64,000 nucleotides of DNA from Chryseobacterium sp. ZHDP1 (GCF_018603435.1 NZ_CP075682.1:2294001-2358000), one strand, 5' to 3'. Shown: positions 34,657 through 45,658, counted from the stretch's first letter. Made by a program: numbers and translations. Notes: generated by a model not told the origin, from the letters alone.

Positions 34657-37600
34657 TTATTCCTCTAGTCTTACGTCTAATCCAAGACCTTGTAACTCGT
34701 GAAGCAGTACATTGAAGGATTCCGGAATACCTGGTTCAGGCATTGATTCACCTTTTGCAATGGCTTCGTAAGTTTTCGCTCTACCAATAACGTCATCCGA
34801 CTTCACGGTAAGGATCTCTCTCAGGATATTTGATGCACCGAATGCTTCAAGTGCCCAAACCTCCATCTCTCCGAATCTCTGACCTCCGAACTGAGCTTTA
34901 CCTCCTAACGGCTGCTGAGTAATCAATGAGTATGGACCAATAGAACGTGCGTGCATTTTATCATCAACCATGTGCCCAAGTTTCAACATATAGATTACCC
35001 CTACTGTTGCAGCCTGAGTAAATCTTTCTCCGGTACCCCCATCATAAAGGTGAGTGTGACCGAATTTAGGAAGACCTGCTTTCTCAGTGTATTCTGTAAT
35101 CTGGTCTAAGCTAGCTCCGTCGAAGATTGGTGTCGCGAACTTCAATCCTAATTTCTGACCAGCCCATCCAAGAACTGTTTCATAGATCTGACCGATGTTC
35201 ATACGCGAAGGTACCCCAAGTGGATTCAATACGATATCTACCGGTGTTCCGTCTTCAAGGAATGGCATATCTTCTTCACGAACGATTCTCGAAACGATAC
35301 CTTTGTTACCGTGACGACCCGCCATTTTATCTCCTACATTCAGTTTACGTTTCTTAGCGATATACACTTTAGCCAACTTCATGATCCCTGCAGGTAATTC
35401 GTCTCCGATTGAAATTGCAAATTTCTCACGGTTTTTAACTCCCTGAATATCGTTGTACTTGATTTTGTAGTTGTGAATTAACTGTTTGATTAATTCATTT
35501 TTATCGTTATCAACTGTCCAGTCTGAACCGCTAACGTTTACATAATCTTCAACTGAAGTTAATAATTTATGAGTGAACTTCACCCCTTTACCGATGATTT
35601 CTTCATCAAGGTCGTTTTTCACGCCCTGAGAAGTTTTACCGCTTACAAGGGTATTTAATTTTTCAATTAAAGTATTTCTCAAATCATCAAACTTAGCCTT
35701 GTAAGTGTTTTCAATTTCTTCAAGCTTAAGTTTTTCTTCAGTTCTCTTCTTTTTATCTTTGATGTTTCTTGAGAACAATTTTTTGTCAATAACAACACCT
35801 CTTAATGAAGAATCTGCTTTCAATGAAGCATCTTTTACATCACCAGCTTTGTCACCGAAGATCGCTCTCAAAAGTTTTTCTTCAGGAGTCGGATCAGATT
35901 CACCTTTTGGAGTGATTTTACCAATCATAATATCTCCAGGCTTCACTTCAGCACCGATTCTGATCATACCGTTTTCGTCAAGATCTTTAGTAGCTTCTTC
36001 AGAAACGTTTGGAATATCTGCTGTCAATTCTTCCATACCTAATTTGGTATCACGAACTTCAAGAGAATATTCATCTACGTGGATTGAAGTAAACCAGTCT
36101 TCACGAACTACTTTTTCGTTGATTACGATCGCATCCTCGAAGTTGTATCCTTTCCAAGGCATGAACGCAACCACTAAGTTTCTACCAAGAGCCAATTCTC
36201 CTTTTTCAGTAGCATAACCGTCGCAAAGTACCTGTCCTTTTTCCACTACATCACCTACTCTTACGTTAGGTCTTAGAGTAATGGTAGTACTCTGGTTGGT
36301 TTTTCTGAACTTAGTTAAGTTATATGTTTTAGTAGCAGATTCGAATTGTACTAAATCTTCGTCTTCGCTTCTTTCATATTTAATAACGATTCTGTCGGCA
36401 TCCACATACTCTACAGTACCTGTACCTTCAGCGTTAATTAAGATTCTTGAATCTCTTGCAACCTGCTGCTCAAGCCCTGTACCTACAATCGGAGCCTGCG
36501 GCTTCAATAGAGGAACTGCCTGACGCATCATGTTCGATCCCATCAACGCACGGTTCGCATCATCATGCTCCAAGAAAGGAATTAATGAAGCGGAGATACC
36601 AGAGATCTGGTTTGGTGCAACGTCGATAAGGTCTACCTGAGATGGCTCAACTACAGGATAGTCACCATCTAATCTTGCAATAATTCTGTCTGTTTCGAAT
36701 TCACCGTTATCGCTCAATTCAACGTTTGCCTGAGCAATTACTTTAGATTCCTCGTCTTCTGCATTTAAGTAGATAGGATCTGCATTAAGATCAATCTTGC
36801 TGTCTGCTACTTTTCTGTACGGAGTTTCGATGAAACCAAGTCTGTTGATTTTCGCATAAATACCTAAAGATGAAATCAAACCGATGTTTGGTCCTTCCGG
36901 AGTTTCAATCGGACAAATTCTTCCGTAGTGGGTATGGTGAACGTCTCGAACCTCGAAACCTGCTCTTTCTCTTGATAAACCTCCAGGTCCTAATGCAGAA
37001 AGTCTACGCTTGTGCGTGATTTCTGATAGTGGGTTGGTCTGGTCCATGAACTGAGAAAGCTGGTTGGTACCAAAGAACGAGTTGATTACTGATGTTAATG
37101 TTTTCGCGTTAACAAGATCAAGCGGAGTAAAGATTTCGTTATCTCTAACGTTCATTCTTTCCTTGATTGTTCTTGCAATTCTTGAAAGACCTACCCCGAA
37201 CTGTCCTGCTAATTGCTCACCAACAGTTTTAATTCTTCTGTTTGATAAGTGGTCGATATCATCAACCTCAGCTTTAGAGTTCACAAGCTCGATCAAATGT
37301 CTTACGATCGCGATAATATCTTCTTTTGTAAGAACCTCAGTTGTCGTAGGAATGTTCAGCCCTAATTTTTTGTTTAGTCTGTAACGTCCCACTTCACCAA
37401 GTGAGTATCTTTGCTCAGAGAAGAATAATTTTTCAATGATTCCTCTTGCGGTTTCCTCATCTGGCGGATCTGCATTTCTTAACTGACGATAGATATACTC
37501 TACTGCTTCTTTTTCAGAGTTTGTAGGGTCTTTCTGTAGTGTATTCTGGATGATAGAGAATTCGTTGCTATTTTCTTTGTGAATCAGGATTGATTTCACA

Positions 37601-38478
37601 CCCGCATCAAGAATAAGATCTAAATGTTCTTTTTCAAGAATCGTTTCTCTGTCTAAGATGATTTCGTTTCTTTCGATAGAAACAACCTCACCGGTATCTT
37701 CGTCTACGAAATCTTCGAACCAAGTGTTCAATACTCTCGCAGCCAATGTTCTTCCTTCTACTTTTTTAAGGGCAGCTTTAGAAACTTTCACTTCTTCAGC
37801 AAGGTCGAAGATCTGAAGGATATCCTTATCAGACTCATACCCGATCGCTCTTAATAAAGTGGTTAATGGTAATTTTTTCTTACGGTCGATATACGCGTAC
37901 ATTACGCTGTTGATATCGGTCGTAAATTCCATCCAAGATCCTTTGAAAGGGATAATTCTTGAATAGTACAATTTGGTTCCGTTTGCGTGATAAGTCTGTC
38001 CGAAGAATACACCCGGAGATCTGTGTAACTGAGTTACAATTACACGCTCTGCTCCATTGATAATGAATGAACCAGACGGCGTCATGTAAGGAACCGGACC
38101 TAAGTATACATCCTGAACCACAGTCTGGAAATCCTCGTGTTCAGGATCTGTACAATACAATTTAAGTCTTGCTTTAAGAGGAACGGAATACGTTAAACCT
38201 CTTTCCACACACTCATCGATTGAATAACGTGGAGAATCTACCAAATAATCCAAAAATTCCAATACGAATTGGTTTCTGGAATCGGTAATCGGGAAATTTT
38301 CCTGAAAAGTCTTGTAAAGACCTTCATTTTTTCTGTCTTCAGGAAGCGTATCAAGCTGGAAAAATTCACTAAAAGACTCAATCTGGATATCCAGAAAGTC
38401 CGGAGTAATGATTTTTCCTTTCGCTGAAGAGAAATTCACTCTCTGATTTCCCCTAGTTGTAGGTGTTGTTTTACTCAT
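34657..38478 (-). CDS. rpoB: DNA-directed RNA polymerase subunit beta
   Basis: A 1273-aa full-length beta subunit. The rifampicin-binding region [18 protein letters not shown] and [17 protein letters not shown] has the sensitive-type Asp, His and Ser at the main resistance positions (E. coli 516, 526, 531). The C-terminal clamp segment [24 protein letters not shown] is intact. It normally follows rplL directly; here two surface-protein genes intervene and rpoB has its own promoter (38804-38835) with a leader of about 320 bases. Confidence 0.98.
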   Translation of the reverse strand: MSKTTPTTRGNQRVNFSSAKGKIITPDFLDIQIESFSEFFQLDTLPEDRKNEGLYKTFQENFPITDSRNQFVLEFLDYLVDSPRYSIDECVERGLTYSVPLKARLKLYCTDPEHEDFQTVVQDVYLGPVPYMTPSGSFIINGAERVIVTQLHRSPGVFFGQTYHANGTKLYYSRIIPFKGSWMEFTTDINSVMYAYIDRKKKLPLTTLLRAIGYESDKDILQIFDLAEEVKVSKAALKKVEGRTLAARVLNTWFEDFVDEDTGEVVSIERNEIILDRETILEKEHLDLILDAGVKSILIHKENSNEFSIIQNTLQKDPTNSEKEAVEYIYRQLRNADPPDEETARGIIEKLFFSEQRYSLGEVGRYRLNKKLGLNIPTTTEVLTKEDIIAIVRHLIELVNSKAEVDDIDHLSNRRIKTVGEQLAGQFGVGLSRIARTIKERMNVRDNEIFTPLDLVNAKTLTSVINSFFGTNQLSQFMDQTNPLSEITHKRRLSALGPGGLSRERAGFEVRDVHHTHYGRICPIETPEGPNIGLISSLGIYAKINRLGFIETPYRKVADSKIDLNADPIYLNAEDEESKVIAQANVELSDNGEFETDRIIARLDGDYPVVEPSQVDLIDVAPNQISGISASLIPFLEHDDANRALMGSNMMRQAVPLLKPQAPIVGTGLEQQVARDSRILINAEGTGTVEYVDADRIVIKYERSEDEDLVQFESATKTYNLTKFRKTNQSTTITLRPNVRVGDVVEKGQVLCDGYATEKGELALGRNLVVAFMPWKGYNFEDAIVINEKVVREDWFTSIHVDEYSLEVRDTKLGMEELTADIPNVSEEATKDLDENGMIRIGAEVKPGDIMIGKITPKGESDPTPEEKLLRAIFGDKAGDVKDASLKADSSLRGVVIDKKLFSRNIKDKKKRTEEKLKLEEIENTYKAKFDDLRNTLIEKLNTLVSGKTSQGVKNDLDEEIIGKGVKFTHKLLTSVEDYVNVSGSDWTVDNDKNELIKQLIHNYKIKYNDIQGVKNREKFAISIGDELPAGIMKLAKVYIAKKRKLNVGDKMAGRHGNKGIVSRIVREEDMPFLEDGTPVDIVLNPLGVPSRMNIGQIYETVLGWAGQKLGLKFATPIFDGASLDQITEYTEKAGLPKFGHTHLYDGGTGERFTQAATVGVIYMLKLGHMVDDKMHARSIGPYSLITQQPLGGKAQFGGQRFGEMEVWALEAFGASNILREILTVKSDDVIGRAKTYEAIAKGESMPEPGIPESFNVLLHELQGLGLDVRLEE

Positions 38479-38803
38479 AAAACTTTTAAGAAAGGTTAAA
38501 AAATATTTTGATTCATTAAAAAATATCAGAAAAAAGAGTTTGAGAAGAGAAAAGTTCCAAAAGACCTTATAATGTTGGCGCTATTAGAAATAGTCTTATA
38601 TTTTTTTCTCTTGATTCTCAGAATCTTATTCCTAACTGCAACACTGGTATATCTTTTCACAGCGTAATGCAAAATATTTTTATTACTTTTGAGGCAGAAC
38701 AGCCGCAGTATCTATACACACGAAATCCTCTTCATTTCCATGAAAGAGGTGATATTCAATATTTTATAGATTTACAAACAATTATTCGCGCCAAAAGAGA
38801 CTG
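38479..38803 (-). other. Long untranslated leader of rpoB
   Basis: From the predicted start (about 38799) to the rpoB ATG at 38478 there are about 320 transcribed bases with no convincing frame on the minus strand. A 71-aa frame on the plus strand (38667-38882) is probably spurious. The leader may carry an RNA control element, but I see no named riboswitch. Confidence 0.5.
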
Positions 38804-38835
38804 CAAATTTACAACATTTTATTTTTATATACAAA
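38804..38835 (-). promoter_or_regulatory. Consensus promoter of rpoBC
   Basis: On the minus strand: -33 TTTG (38832-38835), 20-base spacer, -7 TAAATTTG (38804-38811). It lies just after a terminator for upstream transcription. Confidence 0.8.
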
Positions 38836-38885
38836 TAAAACAACTTCATTTTGAAGATGTTAATTATTTCGCTGAAAAATAAAAA

Positions 38886-38908
38886 GGTCATCCAAAATAT
38901 GGATGACC
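38886..38908 (-). terminator. Terminator upstream of the rpoBC promoter
   Basis: An 8-bp stem GGTCATCC/GGATGACC (38886-38893 with 38901-38908) is followed on the minus strand by TTTTTATTTTT. Together with 39113-39142 it insulates rpoBC from the surface-protein genes. Confidence 0.8.
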
Positions 38909-39112
38909 CGCCCTTAATAAAAAAAACTTAATCTTAAAATTAATTATTATAACCTAAGATTTAGCTGTATTTTAAATACTGAACAGAATAATTAATTCTA
39001 TTACAATATATATTTTTCAAAACTAAAAATATTTTAAACTTTAATCTGTCAATATATAAAATTAATAAAAAAAAAATTAAAATATTAATTTTCAGATAAT
39101 TAAATCTCAAAA
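38909..39112. other. Extremely AT-rich spacer
   Basis: About 200 bp of almost pure A/T between two minus-strand terminators. No gene, RNA or repeat unit can be supported. Confidence 0.6.
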
Positions 39113-39142
39113 ACACAAGTCACCCCTTCGGATGACTTGTGT
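39113..39142 (-). terminator. Terminator of the thrombospondin-type-3 protein gene
   Basis: A 10-bp stem (39113-39122 with 39133-39142) is followed on the minus strand by TTTTTGAG. Confidence 0.75.
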
Positions 39143-39166
39143 GTAGAAACTATTTGCTTATTGAAA

Positions 39167-41752
39167 TTACCTCACGATGACCTTATATGATTTTACAGTC
39201 GTTTTTGTTTCTACTTTTATAACATACATTCCTGCAGGTAAAGAAGAAGTACCGATTTCAGCATTTCCGGAGAATTTACCTGATTTAATTAATTGTCCCT
39301 GAGCTGAAAACAAAGTATAAACACCCTCTTCGTTAGATTTTACATTTAAATTTTCACCTGCTTTTACAGGATTAGGATATACTTTAACATCATTTGCAGC
39401 AGTTTTTACTTCTCCAAGAGATGCTTTTGCTGTCAGACCGCTGTTTTTAGCTACAGAAGAATATGGAGAAAGAGGAGAATTCGGAGAACCTTTTTTAACA
39501 AGATCCGTATCCACAACCGCCTGAATTCCATCTGCATCTGCATCATCTATTCTTGAAATAAATCCTTCTCCAAGATCATCAAGATTATCCTTACCGATGG
39601 TATAAAGATCGAAATCCACGTTATTGGATTTAAGATCCACAAAGTCTGGTTTATCATCTCCATCTGTATTTTTTAAAGGATATTTCATCACTCCGGAATC
39701 CGGTGCTGTTTCAAGAACATCTGCAATTCCGTTATTTCCTACCGCAACTCCACTATCAATTACTCCATTATGGTCTGCATCAATCTGATCAATAACCGAA
39801 GCCGGGATTCCTGATTCAAATAAATCTAAAATACCATCATTATCCGAATCCAGATCAAGGTAACTTGAAATTCCGTCTCCCAATTCTGAAATTACCAGTT
39901 TATTTCCATCCACATCATCATCTTCAAATTTTCCGTTTCCGTTAAGATCTTCCAGCGCATCCGGAATACCGTCGTTATCAGAATCTTTATCACAAGCATC
40001 AGCAATTCCGTCTCCATCACTGTCTACAGCCGAAGACTTATCGTTCACCGCAGAACATCCTTCCGCACAATCCGGAATACCATTTCCGTTATTATCAATA
40101 CTGTCGTTTCCGTTCGGACACTTATCATTACAGTTCGGAACACCATCCTGATCATCATCAAGCTGGACAAAAGCATTATAAATATAATATTGCTGAGCCA
40201 GAGTGATTCCGATTCCCGGATTGATTTCAATTTTCATCCTGTCAAACGATTTTGTTGCAGTAAAGCCTACATAAAACTGATTGGTTGCAGAAGTAAAGAA
40301 CTGTCCGCTGAACAATCCGCCTGAAGTTCTGGATTCCGTTACCGTTGTTCCTTTATAAAAAGTAATGGTAATATAATCTAAAGCATTTACAGTTAATAAA
40401 TTAGCACTTTTCGTTAATGTAAATCCGCCAAAAGTTCCCGCAGGATATTCTCCCGTATTGCTTTTAACCGTTAGTCTAACGGTAGGAATTAACAAATTTA
40501 TAGGAGATAAATTTACTGTAGCAAAATTTGTGGTGTTGGTATCTACAACGTTTCCTGTGTTGGTAATGTTGGTTAATCCGAAAATCGTTCCGGAAGCACC
40601 TGTCCAAGAAGCCCCCTGTACAACATCTCCTAATCTTGAAGTTCCCGAAGTCTGAATGTACTCATTACAATCGCAATCCTGAGGTTCTTCAAAGGCATAA
40701 AATACTTTCATCGCACCAAAATTTACCCCTACAGTCTGAGTGATCTTTAATCTCACTTCATTGAAAGGTTTTGTTGTATTGAGGGAAATCTTCTGTTTGT
40801 TGGAACCGAATCTTAAAACTTTAATATTAATAAGCCCTCCTCCATCAAATAAGTTTTTAGAATCCTGTAACTGTCCGAATAAATAAGTTTCAATTGTTAT
40901 GTTTTTCAAAAATTCAGCACTCAATAACTTGCCCTGATCATCAGGTTCGATTACAAAGCCCGCTTTATTTCCTGCAGGATAAACCTGATTTTTATCTAAA
41001 ACACCCACAGAGTAAGAACCTAACAAACCAGCAGGTAAAACAACAGAACCATAAGAATTTTTGTCTCCGTCTCCAATTTTATCTCTGTCAATTACGAAAG
41101 AAAGAGGTGCTAAAAAGTTACTGCTTCCTGAAACATTCCCATCCACTCCGTTTCCGGCAATAATATCATCGCAAATCCCGTTATTGTCTACAGGAACTTT
41201 GTTCGGATCGAAAGCAAATGCATAATAAACATTCAGCGCGCTGAATACTGAGAGAGCATTAACCTGATATAGTCTTACTTCATCAAAACTTTTAGACGTT
41301 TTAAAATGCAGGAAAACTCTTGTTTTTGTACCTCCAAATGCAGGTACAGACAACAAAGTAGCACTATTGGAACATTCCTGAAGAACTCCCGCTTTATAAG
41401 TACTTATTCTTAAATTACTTAAAAAACTTGCTGTAAAAATACTGGTACCAAGATCTACATTAAATCCTGTAATATAGCCTGCAGGATAGGTAACATTTGT
41501 ATTTTTTACAGATACTCCGTTTCCGCTTACCAAAGTGGCAAAGCTTCCCATACTGACACTGTTATCTAAATTGGCATCAATAAGAGGATTCATGCTTCCG
41601 CTGTAACAGGCAATACATATACCATTAGCATTTAATGGTTTTGCCTCCACACCCATTCCGCGGATCGGTGTGTAGCCTTGTCCGAAAATCTTTACGGACA
41701 ACAGTAACAGCATCAGAAAAGCTGTAGTTTTCCCGAATAATTTTTTTGTCAT
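39167..41752 (-). CDS. Surface protein with thrombospondin type 3 repeats and type IX sorting domain
   Basis: An 861-aa exported protein: signal peptide (about 1-24), three related beta-rich domains (about 55-540, each with a YPAG...GF and KSFDEVRL/KPFNEVRLKI/KSFDRMKIEI segment), calcium-binding aspartate-rich repeats of thrombospondin type 3 type (DDDQDGVPNCNDKCPNG, DSDGDGIADACDKDSDNDGIPD, about 545-740) and a type A sorting domain (VKVYPNPVKAGENL to SYKVIVR). It is probably a calcium-stabilised adhesin. It lies between rplL and rpoB, an unusual place, 30 bases after the neighbouring repeat protein gene with which it forms an operon. Confidence 0.85.
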   Translation of the reverse strand: MTKKLFGKTTAFLMLLLLSVKIFGQGYTPIRGMGVEAKPLNANGICIACYSGSMNPLIDANLDNSVSMGSFATLVSGNGVSVKNTNVTYPAGYITGFNVDLGTSIFTASFLSNLRISTYKAGVLQECSNSATLLSVPAFGGTKTRVFLHFKTSKSFDEVRLYQVNALSVFSALNVYYAFAFDPNKVPVDNNGICDDIIAGNGVDGNVSGSSNFLAPLSFVIDRDKIGDGDKNSYGSVVLPAGLLGSYSVGVLDKNQVYPAGNKAGFVIEPDDQGKLLSAEFLKNITIETYLFGQLQDSKNLFDGGGLINIKVLRFGSNKQKISLNTTKPFNEVRLKITQTVGVNFGAMKVFYAFEEPQDCDCNEYIQTSGTSRLGDVVQGASWTGASGTIFGLTNITNTGNVVDTNTTNFATVNLSPINLLIPTVRLTVKSNTGEYPAGTFGGFTLTKSANLLTVNALDYITITFYKGTTVTESRTSGGLFSGQFFTSATNQFYVGFTATKSFDRMKIEINPGIGITLAQQYYIYNAFVQLDDDQDGVPNCNDKCPNGNDSIDNNGNGIPDCAEGCSAVNDKSSAVDSDGDGIADACDKDSDNDGIPDALEDLNGNGKFEDDDVDGNKLVISELGDGISSYLDLDSDNDGILDLFESGIPASVIDQIDADHNGVIDSGVAVGNNGIADVLETAPDSGVMKYPLKNTDGDDKPDFVDLKSNNVDFDLYTIGKDNLDDLGEGFISRIDDADADGIQAVVDTDLVKKGSPNSPLSPYSSVAKNSGLTAKASLGEVKTAANDVKVYPNPVKAGENLNVKSNEEGVYTLFSAQGQLIKSGKFSGNAEIGTSSLPAGMYVIKVETKTTVKSYKVIVR

Positions 41753-41782
41753 TTTAAATTGGTTTAAAGTTTGTGTATTTTT

Positions 41783-42979
41783 TTAAAATTGTTGCCATGC
41801 ATAAACACCAGTAGAAGTTAGTTTACATCCGTAAAAATTTCCTGCAGTGGCGGATTTTCCGTAAACAATGGTTCCTTCATTACTCGCATTACAGTCTGAA
41901 GGTACTGGAACACCGGTTGCTTTAATTAAAATTCCTTTGCTGATTTCCAGATCCGGAATATTGGTTCCGCTCGGGGTCATATTAATTCCCACATCCGTAA
42001 CCGCCGTGCCTATTGCACCCTGTCCTGAGAAAGCATGAGAAGTATTTGCATAAACGGTCTGATTGGCAATGGTTGCACTCGCATTAGTTCCGAAGGCAAT
42101 AGCTCCAGCAGCTCCGCTGGCAACATTGGCATTTCCAAATGCATAATTATTACTCGTTACAGTATTTCCTGTACCAAAAGCAAAACCTCCTGAATTGACG
42201 TTAGAATTTCCTACATTAATTCCGCTTACGTTCGTTCCGGAAGTTCCGTTGTTATTTCCCAGAACAATCGTATTTGCACCTGTCGCAAAATTGTTGTTAC
42301 CTATTGTTTTTGCGCCACTCAAAGAACTATTGGTAGCTCCAATCGCCACTCCCGGAAAATTAGCAGCCTGTGCGGCAACCGTATTTTCTCTTCCTAAAGC
42401 TACATTTGAAGAAGTATTGTTTGATAAAGTATTATTTGACCCCCATGAAACTGAAGCATAAGGTGCGGATGTATTTGAATTTCCTCCTCTAAAATTTCCG
42501 TTTACATCAAGAATTGCTTTTACGGAATTATTTGTTGCTAAAACTAAATTCTGGCTATCTGTTGTTCCCAGGAAATTTCCGGAAGAAACAGCAGTTCCTA
42601 AAGCTGAAGACGTGGCAGTAGTACCGGAATTTCCGGTAATTTTCCAGTTTGAAGACTGAGGCTGATTCATCTGAGTCCAGACAGAGCCATCAAAATAATA
42701 ATACCCTGCATTCGTCACATTAACAGTCTGTCCTGAAGGTGTTGTATCGGCTGCTGTTACATAAACTATCGCACCCGTTTGAGCCGTGGTATAACTTTTA
42801 GCTCTTAACTGATCTCCTGTTAATCTGGGCGCGATAATCCCATCAAATTTCGCTGGATTTGAAGGAAAGCCCGTGACATCAAGTGTCGCCTGACCTTGAG
42901 TAGTATTGATACCTACTTGAGCATTAACAATACATCCCAAAAATGTTAGGATAGATAATCCGAATAATTTGCTTTTCAT
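41783..42979 (-). CDS. Exported protein with YadA-head-like repeats
   Basis: A 398-aa protein with signal peptide (about 1-20, ending VNA-Q). Residues about 170-320 are made of short repeats such as VAIGATNSS, FATGANTIVLGNNN, FAFGTGNTVTSNNYAFGNANVASG and AIAFGTNAS, like the head repeats of trimeric YadA-type adhesins. No membrane-anchor domain or type IX tail is visible; the end (CKLTSTGVYAWQQF) resembles Bacteroidota proteins with a QVGINT start, often structural surface proteins. It is the first gene of a two-gene operon with the thrombospondin-type protein. Confidence 0.75.
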   Translation of the reverse strand: MKSKLFGLSILTFLGCIVNAQVGINTTQGQATLDVTGFPSNPAKFDGIIAPRLTGDQLRAKSYTTAQTGAIVYVTAADTTPSGQTVNVTNAGYYYFDGSVWTQMNQPQSSNWKITGNSGTTATSSALGTAVSSGNFLGTTDSQNLVLATNNSVKAILDVNGNFRGGNSNTSAPYASVSWGSNNTLSNNTSSNVALGRENTVAAQAANFPGVAIGATNSSLSGAKTIGNNNFATGANTIVLGNNNGTSGTNVSGINVGNSNVNSGGFAFGTGNTVTSNNYAFGNANVASGAAGAIAFGTNASATIANQTVYANTSHAFSGQGAIGTAVTDVGINMTPSGTNIPDLEISKGILIKATGVPVPSDCNASNEGTIVYGKSATAGNFYGCKLTSTGVYAWQQF

Positions 42980-43440
42980 TTTAGTGATTTTTGTAGTTTT
43001 TAGAAAAAAATATGTAAAGTGGGTTCATTAACAATGAACATTAAAATATAAGCTACAAAATAAATATTATTTATTGCGTATTAGCTGTTGTTTTAACTTT
43101 ATTTAAAGCTGCAGATTTCAGAAACAGGACCGTAGTAAAATGCCTATTTTTATTAATTAGAAATAGAAAAGTGCAATAAAGAATAATCAGAAGAAGATTC
43201 TCCGAAAGAAAATAATTTGTATCCAAAGCTGTGTGTTTTTGAGAATACAAATATAATATATTTTCAATCAAAATAATATTTATTGTTAAATAATTTAAAT
43301 AAAAATACAATTTAACACATAATAATTAATTAAAAATAATAAAAATTATGAAATAAATAAAAATAAAAATTTATAAATACATATTTTAAATAGATAAGTC
43401 ATTATTACAATAAGAATATTAAATAAGTAATAAACAAAAA
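42980..43440. other. AT-rich spacer between the surface-protein operon and rplL
   Basis: About 460 bp. A small hairpin GTTCATT-AAC-AATGAAC lies at 43023-43039, 44 bases upstream of the surface-protein gene, and a -7-like TATATTTG at 43248-43255 on the minus strand. A 79-aa minus-strand frame (43071-43310) has no support and is AT-driven. Nothing else is seen. Confidence 0.5.
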
Positions 43441-43442
43441 AA

Positions 43443-43465
43443 GGCCTGAACAAATTGTTCAGGCC
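43443..43465 (-). terminator. Terminator of rplKAJL
   Basis: A 9-bp perfect stem GGCCTGAAC/GTTCAGGCC with a 5-base loop is followed on the minus strand by seven T, 23 bases after the rplL stop. It separates ribosomal-protein transcription from what follows. Confidence 0.85.
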
Positions 43466-43488
43466 CGATATTTTTGAGTAAAGTGAAA

Positions 43489-43857
43489 TTATTTCAATTC
43501 TACTTCAGCACCAGCTTCTTCTAATTGCTTCTTAAGAGCTTCAGCTTCGTCTTTAGATACACCTTGCTTCAATGGAGCTGGAGCACCGTCTACGATGTCT
43601 TTAGCTTCTTTAAGACCAGCACCAGTTAAATCTTTTACTAATTTAACGATAGCTAATTTAGAAGCACCTGCAGACTTAAGAATTACGTCGAATTCAGTTT
43701 TTTCTTCAGCAGCTTCACCTGCACCACCTGCAGCAACTACTACTGCAGCAGCAGCTGGCTCAATTCCGTACTCATCCTTAAGGATAGCAGCTAATTCGTT
43801 TACGTCTTTTACTGTTAAGTTTACTAGCGTTTCAGCTAAATTTTTTAAATCTGACAT
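43489..43857 (-). CDS. rplL: 50S ribosomal protein L7/L12
   Basis: A 122-aa stalk protein that recruits translation factors to the ribosome. The N-terminal dimer domain ([25 protein letters not shown]), the Ala/Gly hinge ([19 protein letters not shown]) and the C-terminal factor-binding domain ([34 protein letters not shown]) are all normal. It is the last gene of rplKAJL, 45 bases after rplJ and followed by a terminator, so it is not directly joined to rpoB as in most bacteria. Confidence 0.97.
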   Translation of the reverse strand: MSDLKNLAETLVNLTVKDVNELAAILKDEYGIEPAAAAVVVAAGGAGEAAEEKTEFDVILKSAGASKLAIVKLVKDLTGAGLKEAKDIVDGAPAPLKQGVSKDEAEALKKQLEEAGAEVELK

Positions 43858-43902
43858 TGTTGTAATGTTTTTGTTGATTATTGATTATTTTTTGAGTGTA
43901 AA

Positions 43903-44490
43903 TTATTCAGCAGCTGGAGCTTCTCCTTCAGCAGCCGGAGTTTCCGGAGTTTCAGTAGCAGGAGCTTCTTCTACTGCAGGTGCAGCTTCTTCAGCTTTAG
44001 CTTCTACTGTCTCAGGTTTGTTTTGAAGAGCAGAAACAACTCTCTGGATTGGAGACTGAAGTAATCCGATGATTTCACCGATCATTTCTTCTCTAGACTT
44101 GATGTTAGCTAACATCTCTAGGTTATTGTCACCCACATAGAAAGTTTCCTGAACGAAAGCAGACTTCAAAGCCGGCTTTTCTTCTTTCTTTCTGAAGTCT
44201 CTGATTAATTTTGCAGGAGCACTTGCAGTCTCAGAAATCATAATTGCTGAATTTCCTTTGAAAGACTGGAACATCTCAGAGTAATCTACTCCTTCAATTT
44301 GCTCCATTGCTTTTTGTAAAAGTGTATTTTTAACAACTTTTACTTTGATATTTTGCTTGAAAGCCTGTCTTCTGAAGTCAGAAGATTTTCCAGCGTTCAA
44401 ACCTTCCAGATCTGCAACATAAACTACTTTAGCATCCTGAAGCAAATCTTTGATCTCTTGTATTGCTACAACTTTTTGGTCTTTTGTCAT
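43903..44490 (-). CDS. rplJ: 50S ribosomal protein L10
   Basis: A 195-aa L10 that anchors the L7/L12 stalk. Residues 1-160 match the family (MTKDQKVVAIQEIKDLL, KVVKNTLLQKAM, FKGNSAIM). The C-terminus carries an extra tail of about 35 residues, rich in Ala, Glu and Pro (AEEAAPAVEEAPATETPETPAAEG), beyond the usual 165-175 residues. The tail follows the L7/L12-binding helix and is probably disordered. The gene is 17 bases downstream of rplA. Confidence 0.97.
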   Translation of the reverse strand: MTKDQKVVAIQEIKDLLQDAKVVYVADLEGLNAGKSSDFRRQAFKQNIKVKVVKNTLLQKAMEQIEGVDYSEMFQSFKGNSAIMISETASAPAKLIRDFRKKEEKPALKSAFVQETFYVGDNNLEMLANIKSREEMIGEIIGLLQSPIQRVVSALQNKPETVEAKAEEAAPAVEEAPATETPETPAAEGEAPAAE

Positions 44491-44507
44491 TGTCTTAGGA
44501 TTTATAA

Positions 44508-45200
44508 TTAGTTAACAGATTTAGTATCGATTGCAATACCAGGACTCATTGTAGAAGAAAGATAGATCGACTTCACATAAGTACCTTTAGCAGCAGTTGG
44601 CTTCATTTTGATCAAAGTAGAGATCAATTCCTGAGCATTTTCCTTGATTTTAGCAGCATCGAAAGACACTTTACCAATACCAGCGTGGATAATACCGTAT
44701 TTATCAACTTTGAAATCAATTTTACCAGCTTTCACTTCAGTTACTGCTTTACCAATTTCCATTGTTACAGTACCTGATTTAGGGTTTGGCATTAAACCTC
44801 TTGGTCCTAATACTCTACCCAATGGTCCTAATTTACCCATTACAGCCGGCATCGTAACGATAACGTCAACGTCTGTCCAACCTTCTTTGATTTTTTGTAA
44901 ATATTCATCAAGACCTACATAATCAGCACCCGCTTCTTTAGCTTCTGCTTCTTTATCTGGAGTTACTAAAGCCAAAACTTTAACATCTTTACCAGTTCCG
45001 TGAGGAAGAGATACAACACCTCTTACCATTTGGTTTGCTTTTCTTGGATCTACCCCTAATCTTACAGCGATGTCTACAGAAGCATCAAACTTTGCAGTAT
45101 TTACTTCTTTTACAAGAGCTGCACCTTCTTCAAGGTTATAGATTCTTCCTTTTTCTACTTTGCTTAAAGCTTCCTTTTGCTTCTTTGTTAATTTTGCCAT
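44508..45200 (-). CDS. rplA: 50S ribosomal protein L1
   Basis: A 230-aa L1 of normal length. The family signature is [14 protein letters not shown] (about 132-145), with [20 protein letters not shown] following. L1 binds 23S rRNA at the mobile stalk near the E site and, in many bacteria, its own mRNA. It lies 11 bases after rplK and 17 bases before rplJ in the same operon. Confidence 0.98.
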   Translation of the reverse strand: MAKLTKKQKEALSKVEKGRIYNLEEGAALVKEVNTAKFDASVDIAVRLGVDPRKANQMVRGVVSLPHGTGKDVKVLALVTPDKEAEAKEAGADYVGLDEYLQKIKEGWTDVDVIVTMPAVMGKLGPLGRVLGPRGLMPNPKSGTVTMEIGKAVTEVKAGKIDFKVDKYGIIHAGIGKVSFDAAKIKENAQELISTLIKMKPTAAKGTYVKSIYLSSTMSPGIAIDTKSVN

Positions 45201-45211
45201 TTCTTTAAGTT

Positions 45212-45658
45212 TTAAGCGTTAAAAGTTGGTTTAGTTCCTGTTACTCTTAATCCCATAGATCTTGCAGTACCTGCAACCATAGAAACAGCTGAATCCATTG
45301 TAAAGCAGTTAAGGTCTGCCATTTTATCTTCAGCAATCTTTTGAACCTGAGCCCAAGTTACAGCACCTACTTTGTTTCTGTTCGGTTCTCCGGAACCACC
45401 TTTGATCTTAGCCGCATCCATTAACTGGATCGCTGCAGGAGGAGTTTTGATTACGAATTCAAAAGATTTGTCTTCGTATACTGTAATTACTACAGGTAAA
45501 ACTTGTCCCGGCTTATCTTGAGTTCTTCCGTTAAATTGCTTACAAAACTCCATGATGTTCACACCTGCAGAACCCAAAGCTGGACCTACTGGTGGAGAAG
45601 GGTTAGCTGCGCCACCTTTCACCTGAAGCTTTACCATTTTAAAGACTTTTTTAGCCAT
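45212..45658 (-). CDS. rplK: 50S ribosomal protein L11
   Basis: A 148-aa L11 of normal length with the conserved start [37 protein letters not shown] and the RNA-binding C-terminal domain (GTARSMGL). It forms the base of the GTPase-associated centre. It is the first gene of rplKAJL. Instead of following nusG directly it is preceded by a lipoprotein gene, and it has its own consensus promoter at 45757-45787. Confidence 0.98.
   Translation of the reverse strand: MAKKVFKMVKLQVKGGAANPSPPVGPALGSAGVNIMEFCKQFNGRTQDKPGQVLPVVITVYEDKSFEFVIKTPPAAIQLMDAAKIKGGSGEPNRNKVGAVTWAQVQKIAEDKMADLNCFTMDSAVSMVAGTARSMGLRVTGTKPTFNA

Noticed and set aside
38667..38882. 71-aa plus-strand frame in the rpoB leader
   Set aside because: It lies antisense to a consensus rpoBC promoter and a minus-strand terminator and has AT-driven composition without a recognisable domain.
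43071..43310. 79-aa minus-strand frame before the surface-protein genes
   Set aside because: Composition follows the extreme AT bias, and no family resemblance or promoter at the right place is seen.
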